The notes under the pieces were generated by a model. That model was given only the letters and a program-made list of their open reading frames with translations, was not told where the DNA came from and ran no database searches. From Callosobruchus maculatus (lineage: Eukaryota > Arthropoda > Insecta > Coleoptera > Chrysomelidae): DNA of 64,000 bases. Numbering within the stretch: the first letter of the stretch is position 1; every line of letters starts with the position of its first letter. This document shows positions 46,401 to 54,795 of the stretch, piece after piece. The stretch spans positions 8,990,001-9,054,000 of the forward strand of contig CATOUR010000078.1 of the NCBI GenBank assembly GCA_951848785.1, written 5' to 3'. The translations under genes were made by a program, and so were the position numbers.

Positions 46401-48767
46401 TCAAGATGAAACCTCGTGATTTGGATAATTTGAGGGTGTGATCATAAATACGGTCGTAGGATTGAGTTTCAGTCTCGTTTGACGAAAATCAAAACTTTCA
46501 GATCTTTCAAATCCTCGTCAGGTTTGCCTAAAATCTTTATTTGGCTTTCTATTAGGACTAAACCTCGTTTTTTAGATAATATGTGGGTGCTGATTATAAA
46601 TCCGGTTGCAGCATTTATGAATTTCAGTTTCGTTTGATAAAAATAAAAAAAATCAGTTTTTTTAGATCCCCAGGTTTACCTAAGAAATCGAAAATCTTTA
46701 TTTGGCTTTCTATTAGGATTAAACCTCGTTTTTTAAATAATATGTGGGTGGTGATTATAAATCCGGTCGCAGCATTTAATTTCAGTTTCGCTTGATGAAA
46801 ATTAAAAAAAAAATCAGTTTTTTAGATCCCCAGGTTTACCTAAGAAATCGAAAATCTTTATTTGGCTTTCTATTATGATGAAACGTTGTGTTTTGGATAA
46901 ATTGAGAGTTCTGATTACTAATTTGGTCTTAGTTTTGAGTCTCAGTATCGTTTGATAAAAATAAAAAAATTCAGATCTTTCAGATCCTCAACAGGTGCCT
47001 AAAAAATCGAAAACTGTGAGTTAGCTTTCTACTACAATCAAACCTCGTGTTTTGGATAAATTGAGGGTGTTTATTACAAATCCGTTCTCAGTGTTGAGTT
47101 TCAGCATCGTTTGAAAAAAGCAAAAATTAAGATCTTTAGGTTTACCTAAAAAATCTGAAGTCATTATTTAGCTTTCTATTAAAATGAAACCTCGTGTTTT
47201 GGATAATAAGAGGATGCTGATTACTAATCATTTCGTAAATAGGAATGAATAGAACATCGCCACACAAAATTTCCTGTCGCTCCTGGTTTCGCATACATAT
47301 ATAAAAAAAATACTTCTTTCAAATTACATGTGATCAGTGTTACTTCCATTAAAAAATGAGTATCATATCCAGACAAAGTATGGATCGCTAGATCCATTTT
47401 TTATTTTATCAATGTTTTCAGGACTTTACCTCGGGGAAGTGTTTTGGCTGTGGCGAGAATAAAGAAAAATGTATACCATTCGGTTTCCATGGCAGAAAGT
47501 ATTACGAAAAGATGTTTGGACATAAACACAGGCATACGAGTAAAGTACAATATTTAATAACTGGGGAAACTTCACCATTTTGCAGTGAGTAATAGTATTT
47601 TATTATTGTCTTCTCCATGCGACTTACCGATATTGATCTTTGCGCAGGAGGCCACTATAGAATCATAGTCCAGGTTTCAAAAACCAACGAAAGTCAAACA
47701 CATGGGGGAGAGATAGGTCAACTGATTTTCAGGATGCACAGCACAAGCGATGGAAAAGGATTCAAATCAGATCCTGTGGGTTTCTTCAGCGGATTCCATG
47801 AGCCTGGAGGGCTGTATGTGGGGGTAGTTGCAACTAACGAGGTAAAATATATTATGTAATAGCTTTTGAATCTTTTATTTAATTATGTAATAGCTTTTGA
47901 ATCTTTAATACGTAATTTGAATATAAGCCATTTTTCATATGATGAATAGCTTTCAACATTCATGATCAATTCATTATGCCATGGCACCTCCCTTCCACTG
48001 ACTATATATGATTGAGGAATAATATAATCTTCACGAAAAATACCAATACTCATTAGTTCATGCATAAAAAATAATTGTTTAATGTAAGACTATTTAAGTT
48101 ATTCAAAAATTGGTATCAACGTTTATTAAAAAAAAGTATGAGGTAAAGTCTGGAATATTTTTTCCTGTTTTCGTCCAGTATTGTGATTTTATTTTGCAGG
48201 TATCCCATTTGAAAGCGATAGAAATCGAATGGAAGTATAATAGCAGCCTTTTTAATCCTCTCACGTGGAGAATATTAAGTACGCCCAAAATATATTTGAA
48301 AAAAGTTACAGTGGAATCATTAGAGCTTGACCAAAGGTAAGTATAAGAGTGATCAAATCATCATTATTTCTATATAATGAGTCTTCCAAACCGATAAAAA
48401 ATACAGTTTACTTTTAAAAACTTATTAAACATTTTTTCAATAAAAATAGATTTTTGCCACCTTGAAAATCATTACGCAGTAGATAAACTAAAATATTATA
48501 TCTTTAGAATTTATAGACACTCTAGAATATTCTTAATAATCTATCATATTCCACAGGACCAGTACATGCATTAACATTAAAAAAATTTGGCTTTTTTTAA
48601 TTTCTCCATAGAAAATAATCCAGTTTCTTCTTTCCACGCAAACTGTAGATCTCTGGAAAAGCGTGAAACTGATCACCAGTTTTTTTTTCAGGATAACGGT
48701 GTGTCCAAAAAGTCAGAAACCACTTATTAATGGAATACCACAGCTGATGATACGATCCTACTGTTAA
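31402..48767 (+). CDS. Secreted neutral lipase, pancreatic-lipase family with C-terminal PLAT domain (ten exons, 5' exon missing)
   Basis: Exons: 31402-31511, 32725-32883, 37627-37875, 42047-42147, 45095-45264, 45903-46015, 47422-47584, 47648-47841, 48200-48336, 48692-48767. All introns are GT-AG and phases agree, giving 489 residues plus stop. The family hydrolyses acylglycerols or phospholipids outside the cell. The mature start (RCYGSYGCFELNYPWTSE) matches the family N-terminus. Triad: Ser in GHSLGAH (exon 3), Asp in ALDPAEPHF (exon 4), His in SCNHIRS (exon 6). HTDASQF and the Cys-rich lid-side region are present. Exons 7-10 (FCRGHYRIIVQVSK, GGEIGQL, EIEWKYNSSLFNPLTWRIL) form the PLAT/LH2-like barrel, and the end is IRSYC. 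The signal-peptide exon was not found. Exon 1 uses a weak donor (AAG then GTGCTG). Exon content looks intact, so the gene is probably functional despite transposon-filled introns. Confidence 0.94.
31852..32513. mobile_element. 662-bp near-perfect palindromic MITE with TACAGGGTGTCC ends
   Basis: The left half (TACAGGGTGTCCCACGACGA, then ATCGGAACTGGG and CACCCAATGAGG) is repeated in inverse in the right half up to CACCCTGTA. The arms are each roughly 300 bp around a centre near 32180. TA lies on both sides, fitting a Tc1/mariner-type target. Non-coding. It sits in lipase intron 1. A half copy lies at 22441-22759. Confidence 0.88.
33222..33795 (-). pseudogene. Tc1-like transposase, C-terminal part
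   Basis: Reading leftwards from 33795: RMRSTRSVADACSAAIGRHL and RTLREMGFRLYRPHLVLPLP (end of the second DNA-binding helix-turn-helix), then decayed sequence, then QDNARPHNARVSMRFLQEAE (second catalytic Asp block) and PARSPDLSTIE (block of the final acidic residue), ending near SINNKITRMPRRLEECI. Stops and shifts show it is dead. The missing N-terminal part is at 36811-37040, beyond an inserted retroelement. Confidence 0.85.
33796..36806 (-). mobile_element. RNase H-bearing non-LTR retrotransposon inserted in the Tc1 transposase, 5'-truncated, poly-A tailed
   Basis: Minus-strand coding starts at the right edge with TVSLAGYPFKYQKSVKYLGM and continues with FLDMKLNWKEHI, YRTLIRSILDYGCIHYGNAS and the RNase H domain: WEQIFTDGSKKDKK (Asp), WQLKKPWSTI-side frameshift near 35980, KKALEYYLSYTTNNKFFIFT then DCKSAAQKLEKLS, KWIRGHSNIIENETVDRLAK. 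The tail has CRCGEVGILEHCLLEC. It ends in an A-run (T-run on the plus strand, 33796-33805) abutting Tc1 sequence. AAAC at both junctions is a possible target duplication. A TIR element (34208-35325) is nested in its C-terminal end. One frameshift is visible. Confidence 0.83.
34208..35325. mobile_element. 1.1-kb TIR element nested in the retrotransposon
   Basis: GGGTTCGTTTTAGCGAAACC at the left is matched in inverse at 35325 down to about 35195, giving inverted ends of about 120 bp. Each arm also contains a second diverged block (GACTCAGGACATCAA-type near 34400 and 35090). A G-run/C-run pair (GGGGGGGCCAGCCCCCCC) stands near 34755. No transposase is encoded. The ends lie next to TA on both sides, but the exact target duplication is uncertain. 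It interrupts the minus-strand retroelement frame after ALPISITA. Confidence 0.8.
36811..37040 (-). pseudogene. Tc1-like transposase, N-terminal part
   Basis: Minus-strand pieces QRERGASLRAADVTMG (first helix-turn-helix) and ARRRSTDRQDRHLRLLALRN end exactly at 36811. The family continues LRN-R-(M/F)-x-S/T-A-R-S, which is what begins at 33795. The two parts are therefore halves of one gene split by the insertion 33796-36806. Confidence 0.75.
37627..37875 (+). CDS. Lipase exon 3: oxyanion-hole region and nucleophile elbow
   Basis: 83 codons, phase 0 at both ends, with TTTTCAG acceptor and AAG/GTAAG donor. It reads VIVIDWHGGSSPPYTQAVAN and then HVHLIGHSLGAHLSGYVG, so the GxSxG serine is present. 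The upstream exon 32725-32883 supplies FVVTHGYLEGG, the oxyanion-loop strand. Confidence 0.95.
38150..38470. repeat. Repeat W, partial copy in lipase intron 3
   Basis: It shares TTTTTTTATTACTGCTGCGC, CGCCACTGACACGATTTCTA and AATACTCGTATA words with 57780-58020, and GCAAGGCAATGTTC with 63281. This is the 5' portion of the family only. The GACAGAC tract of the other copies is absent. Confidence 0.7.
38557..41651. mobile_element. Palindromic element Z, split by a reverse-transcriptase insertion
   Basis: The left arm 38557-38630 (CTCAATAGCCGAATTCGGGC through GGAATATTTCCCAAAC) is the inverse of 41575-41650. An inner pair, 41071-41128 (TTATACGGCT, GCATTACCAAATAGGCAGAA) and 41495-41560, continues the same symmetry. 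The word CAGAACTAGTTTTG(C/A)GCA recurs about seven times, including three near-tandem units at 41101-41175. Between the outer and inner left arms lies the retroelement 38631-41063. No transposase is visible, and the superfamily is unknown. Confidence 0.75.
38631..41063 (+). pseudogene. Non-LTR retrotransposon copy C (jockey/BS-like), most complete ORF2 in the window
   Basis: It starts in the C-terminal part of the AP endonuclease (REAEAFAISCGLEQIVKEPT, PLGSSDHNTI). After a linker, RT follows from about 39490: NTNKATGPDQIPAIILKRC, NYRLVALPSIMSKVMETVV, FRKHRSTGDLLAYVTHLW. A 1-base-type shift near 39910 separates this from the palm (GVPQGSVLSPTLFLLYINEL, FADDST near 40165). A stop at 40648 precedes RLIDTPNLTKDLHSLEHRRR and the C-terminal SFFWRTSTLWHQL, ending at 41023. 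The 3' end CCATAAAAAAAA equals that of copy B. With only one shift and one stop it is the youngest copy of the family here. It lies in lipase intron 3 within element Z. Confidence 0.9.
41652..42046. other. Intron sequence before lipase exon 4
   Basis: No repeat or gene was recognised, apart from the pyrimidine-rich acceptor tract at 42035-42046. Confidence 0.5.
42047..42147 (+). CDS. Lipase exon 4: catalytic aspartate
   Basis: Reads IGRITALDPAEPHF and VRLDRSAA, with the triad Asp in LDPAEP. It ends in phase 2 at CA/GTAAGT, which joins exon 5 to give AAHYVDVIHTDA, a perfect family junction. Confidence 0.93.
42388..44715 (-). pseudogene. R1-like retrotransposon with RNase H, in lipase intron 4
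   Basis: Reading leftwards: EKTETVILRGYRIKRKEVNF near 44640, then IQSMVLYGTPVWHRELKRKS near 44200, LLRVASAYLTVSSKVLEVV. A complete RNase H follows: LALFTDGSKSELGAGAG (Asp), TTVFQAEMIATELGV (Glu), IKIFSDSQAALKAL (Asp), VSLIWVPGHCGVEVNVLADA (His and Asp), ending in a stop near 42838. The next frame gives LLTGHGRLRCHMRKLGLEQT and CRFCYVKDKTAEHILCSCPV. The 804-base RNase H frame is still open. The RT palm is absent, so the copy is dead. The 3' end matches that of 6462-7310. Confidence 0.86.
45903..46015 (+). CDS. Lipase exon 6: catalytic histidine
   Basis: The phase-1 junction (CATG/GTATTT to AG/GTGTG) gives HGVKKYLSCNHIRSHEFF. The His of CNHIRS is the triad base. It ends CSSYQ/GTAAG. The following intron is filled by satellite array S. 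Confidence 0.93.
46060..47235. repeat. Satellite array S, inverted orientation, period about 159 bp, about 7-8 units, in lipase intron 6
   Basis: Reference words (GATTACAAAT and variants) fall at 46121, 46281, 46440, 46592, 46753, 46913, 47072 and 47219. Units contain TTTGGCTTTCTATTAAGATG, GAAACCTCGTGTTTTGGATA and AATCCGGTCGCAG-type blocks, the reverse complement of array 29219-30060. It fills most of the 1.4-kb intron between exons 46015 and 47422. Confidence 0.92.
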
Positions 48768-48944
48768 CTTCCAACACGAGAATTTTTTGTACACATACAT
48801 ATACTCGTTTTTCTTATGATGGATTTTTAACAAAAGCATTATCATCCATCAAGTAAGTTTTACCTATTTTCAAGCGTTACTCAAGGTCTTGCTTGTATAT
48901 CATAAGGCATTTTACTATCAAAAACACTCAAATTTTACACCATA

Positions 48945-49255
48945 AGTTGGAGAGGCTTTCTGGTGAAGAGAACCACCAGTGAATAGATCCCTTATGCATC
49001 TCTCCTTACCCTAGTTCTGCCCTCATCGCAGAGGTGAGGAAGGCCTTGAGTCCTGCCCATCCTATATCCTAAGGTTCAAGGACTCTTGAACCTAGGGCTT
49101 CACAGCGACATAGAATATTTGCAGACTCTTCCTTTTCGGCACAGCGTGCACACGTCGGGTCGCTTGCCACCCCCATCATATGAATTACGTTTGAAGGTGT
49201 TATGGCCCGATAGCAGGCCCACAAGTAACCTTAGTCTAGAAAGAGCGGCCAAAAT
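48945..49255 (-). pseudogene. Retrotransposon 3' tail fragment with Cys/His domain
   Basis: The minus strand repeats the block better preserved at 51690-52005: a GHNTFKRNSYDGG-like stretch, then DPTCARCAEKE. Shared plus-strand words are CCTGCCCATC, CCCTTGAACCTAG-like and GCACACGTCGGGTC. It lies just after the lipase stop codon and could contribute to its 3' UTR. Confidence 0.6.
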
Positions 49256-51689
49256 TTAAAATAAATAACTACTGTGCCAAACCTTGTAAAAAAACTCAGG
49301 TAAAGACGAGTAGTTACGCTTTCATTTTGACTGCTTATTATAATCATCTCATCAATGTCCATAAATCATATTATTTATTGTAAACTATAAGCCATTAAGT
49401 GTAAATATAAGGTCTTTTTTATGTAGAATGTCTTGATTTACCCTACCACAAATTCTAGTTATTTCGATTTTCTAGATTTATTTTGATGTAGTCACTAGTA
49501 CATCGAAGTGCTCTTGAATTTAAACATTTTTCTTTATCTTAGTTTTAAACATTTTATCTTCTACATTATACGTCATATGTCTCTGACGCAATGTTTGCTA
49601 TACAAGGAGCTTCGGACCAGGATTTACATAAAACAAGCACATTAGATATATCATTTTATTTTTGAGATGATATACTCTTCTTTGTCTCTGCACTCGCAAA
49701 AAATACATAACTAAATAGTATTAAAAAAAAGTAGGTACTTAAACTTATTTGTACATGCTCTCATTTTATTTCTAGGATTGCATTGAAGGTCGTTTCATTT
49801 TATCTATGATAAAAAACATACAAAATTAACTGATCAATGATAAGTTCATCGTTTGCTTGTCTCTTTGGGTACATATAAACTACCAGTTGAAAACTAGCTC
49901 GTAAATTTGATTTGATAATACGTTCATAACTCGCCTAGCTGAATCTCATGAGAATCACTTTAGACGAACATAAAATAAACATTTAACATAATAGAATGTA
50001 AATTCGTAAGGTTTATGTTGATTCCAGAAGGTTTACCAACACATCTTGAGGATTTCGCCCGACTTGTGAAAGGTCGCTTTGTTTATTTTCCACAAATCAG
50101 TTGTTTATTAAGTAAAATTGTATTTTCAAGCTCTCTAAGGGTTCAATGTCAGTGGGCACAGTTTTGAAGTTAATTTTACACCCCATATTATGACTTCCAT
50201 TTTGTCTTTAAAAACTGTGTACTGAAGTTGCTTATTTTCTCGGCTCTAAACTCGTCCTTCAGCGATATATTATGTGATCGAAGAGACAGGCAAAAATGTC
50301 AACAGGAAGACTTTACTACTACAGAACAACAGCTTAGCTATATGGCCTATTGACGATTCTGATCTGCTTTTTTTGTCAACTTATTTTTTGATAAATACCA
50401 ACGGTTTTGCTGATGATCAAAAATGTTTGTGCATCGCTGTTCAATTCGTAGTCAATAAAGTATTTCAGCTGTTAATGTGTTGTACTTAGGCAGTTTGGCG
50501 AAATCATAACATGATACTAACAATTTAAAAAGGTCGCACCTACACACCAATGTTGGATCTACGGTTTCTTATAAAAATTACAAACGCTAGTAATATATAT
50601 GTGTCTTACATGAGTTACAACCGTTACAGAGATGTGTTATTATGGTGGACACCGGTTTTTATCAAAAAGTTCGGATGCCCCCATAAAGATAAATGGCCTA
50701 TATGTGTATAATTTACTACAAATGTAATAACAATAAGCTATATTTGACTATAGTACGTTGTAGTTATTATTCTATTACGAGAAACGAAGATTCCAAAGAC
50801 CACAACTGAAGCGTATTGTAAGGATTCGATAACAAAGTCACGAACGTCTTTACATGGAAATATTTTGACTTGTTTTAGTTTTTCCGATTAATTTTACAGT
50901 TCTAATTTATACTTTCTTTGGAAGAAAGTCATCAAGGTTAATAATAACATAAAATATCTCAATAATGACAACAGTCTAAAATTCTCGCGTGTATGAATCA
51001 AAATGTGAACAAAATAAAAAGTAAAATCAACATAAAGACCTTTTGAAAAAAATTAAAATGCGTTTTGATTTACATGAACACCATATGTCATAGTATATAA
51101 TATATAGTTATAATTAATGCAAGCAATCGTAGTGCCACTCAAAGAAACGTCTATATCCACGAGGCAGTACGTCAACGAATACAATCCTTACAGGAATATG
51201 AAAACATTCATTGCAATTACAAAGGTAGCCGATTCTTTCTTTCTAATAAGAAAACAGCTAAAAAAGTATGGCCACTACGTAAATACTCATTTATCAGTAT
51301 TTAACCTCACAATTCATTAAGTTTTGTAACCTGTGCAATGTGATGTAGTGACTTTACTGGAAAAGTGAATATTCTCGTGGATTTCAACATACATAATGTC
51401 TCAAAATAAAGCGTGCATGAAGAAAAAACGCAGAAATATATTTATTGTAACTGAAACCGTAAATATTAGGCTTTTGATACATTTTTGTGCGTCAATATGG
51501 TCAACCCATGAGGCAACATGCAAGAATACTTATTTTAAGGTTATAAACTTATGTGAGGTACGGCTTCAGTGTGCCCATACCTAATACTCACTATAGTGCT
51601 TTCTCTGCCGATATATACAAATTTTCAGTTTATTACGGGTATTACAAGTACTACCATTGAAATGTCTTGAATGAATGAATGAAAGATGG
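49256..51689. other. Intergenic AT-rich spacer between lipase and PI3K
   Basis: No gene was supported. An AATAAA at 49260-49265 is the first candidate polyadenylation signal after the lipase stop, about 490 bp downstream. Small frames such as 50274-50489 and 51117-51320 show no family features. Confidence 0.4.
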
Positions 51690-52005
51690 AGGGAGGCTTT
51701 CTGGTTTCTCCTTACCCTAGTTCCCAAGTCCAGCCCTCATCACAAATATACTCATCACAAAGGTGAGGATGACCTTGGGTCCTGCCCATCTTATATCATC
51801 AGGATCAAGAACCCTTGAACCTAGTATAGTCTGCCTGTGATACCCAAGGGCTTCACAACGACATCTTCCTCCTTACCACAGCGTGTGCACGTCGGGTCAC
51901 CTGCCACCCCCATCACATACAAGTGACGTTTGAAGATGTTATGGCCGGATAGCCAGCCCCACCTTGGCCAGAGGTGAAGGGTCTTTGTTATATAATTTAT
52001 TCGCA
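51690..52005 (-). pseudogene. Second retrotransposon 3' tail fragment with Cys/His domain
   Basis: The minus strand reads WGWLSGHNIFKRHLYVMGVA and GDPTCTRCGKEED, the zinc-ligand block found after RNase H in several non-LTR families. It shares the same plus-strand framework as 48945-49255. Confidence 0.7.
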
Positions 52006-54000
52006 AAATCAACAATAAAATGAGTATTTGCGTTTAATAAGGTACAAAATATGGGCCTCAAATGAATGTGATTTTAGTTAGCATTTGAATGTGTAGCCTA
52101 GCTTGTGCTTCACATAGCGTTCATAAAAATGTCAGCAACCCCAAAATCCAACTACTTTCCGAAATCTGAGAAAAAGGTAGGTATTTTATCCGAATCTTTT
52201 TTTGTATCGTTTCCTGTTAAGAGGCAAACTTTACTTTGAGACATTTTATAGATACTGGAGGAAAATATGACAGGGCACGGTAAAAAAATAGCAAATAGTT
52301 TTCCCGACTACAACAACTGAAATAAAGGATTATTACTTCCATAATGCATTATGTTAGGAGGGATATGTGCAGGGTATTGCAAACATTAGTATCTATATAG
52401 GGATCTCAGAAACGATAAAATGTCATAAACGGAGATTTTTTGTGGGCATTGAAATAATTGTGATTTGAAAGGTTTGTCAGATTGTGAATAGTTTCGTATT
52501 CCTATAACGTTAACGATTCATCTAATCATATTTGTTAGACCAAGCACGTACTCATTGAACCAGGTATTTTTCGTATAGTTTGCTGATCTGCATTATATAA
52601 ATGAAACTTAATACTCGCAGGAACATGAGCTCCTTCAGAAAATTGTTATTTACACCATTTGCACACGCATACTCCATATCGCTTAATGTTTAATTTAAAT
52701 ATACATATCTAAACTATCGGATAGTTAATTTGATCTTTTCTATTTCGTCTTGAATCAGCGGGATTAATAACCACATTCTTAATAAAGAAAGAACTATTAT
52801 TATATATTATTAAAGCAAATTGATGTTATTTGCCGATGATACGCAAATAAAATAACTTTCCAAAAAATTAATTGCAATATCTAGAAATGTTCAATAAATT
52901 GTAAATCTTTATTTTTTCGAAATACGGCATAAGGTTTTTAATTCACTGATTCAAGCTGAATAACTGCAGGGTTACTATAAAATGATCGTTGGTTTTAAAA
53001 ATATATATTTGAAAATGCAACATGGTGATTCTTGCTTCAAATTATTTTCTTGGAGAAAACAGTGAAATGGCGTCAAGGCTTTTCACGCAATTGTTAAAAA
53101 TACTTTGAGGGACGACTATGAATACGATCCATTGTCATTTACATACTGAGGTTGTGGCGCTAGCTTAACACAAATTGTAAACCTCAATGTTCCCTTTTAT
53201 AGACATGTGATTCAGCTCTAAGTTTTTAATACATCTTTAAAAATAACCTTTTAAAAACCGACGATTTCTTTAGTAGAACTCTGCACAATGAAACATCCAC
53301 CACAATTTCAATAGATATCAATTTTCCTATATTTTCTTGACCAACTCTTACCCTATAATTAGGGATGAGTCAAAAGTATTAGTCAGGATTTTGGTTTTCT
53401 TCACGATTTGTTGTCCGCAGAGCTATGTCACATCACTCAAAAAAAATGTATAGACAAAAGGCCTGAGTAAAATTTTTGAAACATCAGCATTATCTGCTCA
53501 ACTGACAACCATGAGTTACTCAAAAAATGTGATATTCACTTCAAGGATATCTACTAAATCGCGATGATGCTTCAAAACGTAAGCTATTCAGGAAAATTAC
53601 AATAATCTTGCACCTAATATCGCTTTATATGGGTATCCCATTTAGAGGAGAGTCCAAAAAAACAGTCTGAGACCTTTCAAGTCTTACCTTTATATAGAGA
53701 ACTTCAATTTGCTCACCAAAAAATTATCATTTCTGGATGTAGTCGACATTCGGTTACCATCGACAGTTTTTTTCATCTATAGTAGTCACCATACATGTTT
53801 GAAGGAAAAAACTAGATTATCGGAGACACTACATAAGACATTTTTGATATCAATCAGTTACCAAGTTCCTGTGAATTCTTTGTGGTATCAACTGCGGAGT
53901 TTGAACAATCAGCTCTGGACGATAAATCTGCTGCATTTTAAGAAATATGCTTTCAACATTCTATATTATCCACGACTCTTGCGGGCATTTTACAAACTTA
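52006..54000. other. Intergenic AT-rich spacer
   Basis: No convincing frame or paired repeat was seen. A 106-codon frame at 53709-54029 runs into repeat Y and has no known domain. Confidence 0.4.
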
Positions 54001-54466
54001 AGGGTCTAGGGTATAGCGCGCGAAATTGAGAATTCAAGAAAAGACATATTCCCGTGTTAGCGAGGAGGCGTGGCCGCCTGTTCCCTTTATCCAGTGTGTG
54101 TGTCTAAGATGAGGGGAGATAAGTCCAAAAATCCGAAGGTAAGGTTAAAAGGTCCACAGGTCACCATAAAAATTAATTTCGCATTTCCAAGCTCCTGACG
54201 TTACCTTTAAACTTACAATAATGATTCAACAAGCAAATTGAAGAAGAAAGCTTGCGCTCTGTCACCTATTTAGCCTTTTTTGATGTTATGTTTGTTATGT
54301 TATGTTTTTGAGAAAATCGCAAATAGTTGTCATTCATTAAGGTCTTAACTATCACCTTCTGGAATACTGTGTATGCAGTTTGAAGAACAATTGAGTTCTG
54401 TTCGAAATGGGAATCCGTGTTTTAACATGGCAAATACATATGTATAACTGTGTATACCCAGGCCCC
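54001..54466. repeat. Interspersed repeat Y, copy 2 (uninterrupted)
   Basis: It aligns from AGGGTCTAGGGTATAGCGCG to TATACCCAGGCC with 12300-12736 and includes about 60 bp (CCCGTGTTAGCGAGGAGGCG and following) missing from copy 1. It shows the intact CCCAGGCC site into which the hAT-type MITE inserted in copy 1. Confidence 0.82.
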
Positions 54467-54472
54467 TTTATT
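54467..54472 (-). terminator. Candidate PI3K polyadenylation signal
   Basis: TTTATT on the plus strand gives AATAAA on the coding strand, about 325 bp after the PI3K stop codon. It is position-plausible but unproven. Confidence 0.3.
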
Positions 54473-54795
54473 ACTGACGTTGCTTAACTTTTTAAGACAA
54501 CTGACAGCCGGTTGAAACATAGGACCGACGCCAAGTTCAGTGTGTTTGTGGATCGGTAATGTGAATATGTTAACCAATGCCATTATACCGAGTATCTGTA
54601 TTTTAACTCCTGAAGGAATCAATCGACAATCACAGTATCGATGAGCATTATTTTTTAAGTATTAATCGCAAATTTTCAGTCGAAGGCTCATCCTCTAATG
54701 GAACACCCATTAAACCCTAAAAACTAATTATTGGCACTCTTCCGTCGGCTTCTGGGGCCGCCCCTAGGGCCACTGTTGTGGCCTTGGGGCCTTCG

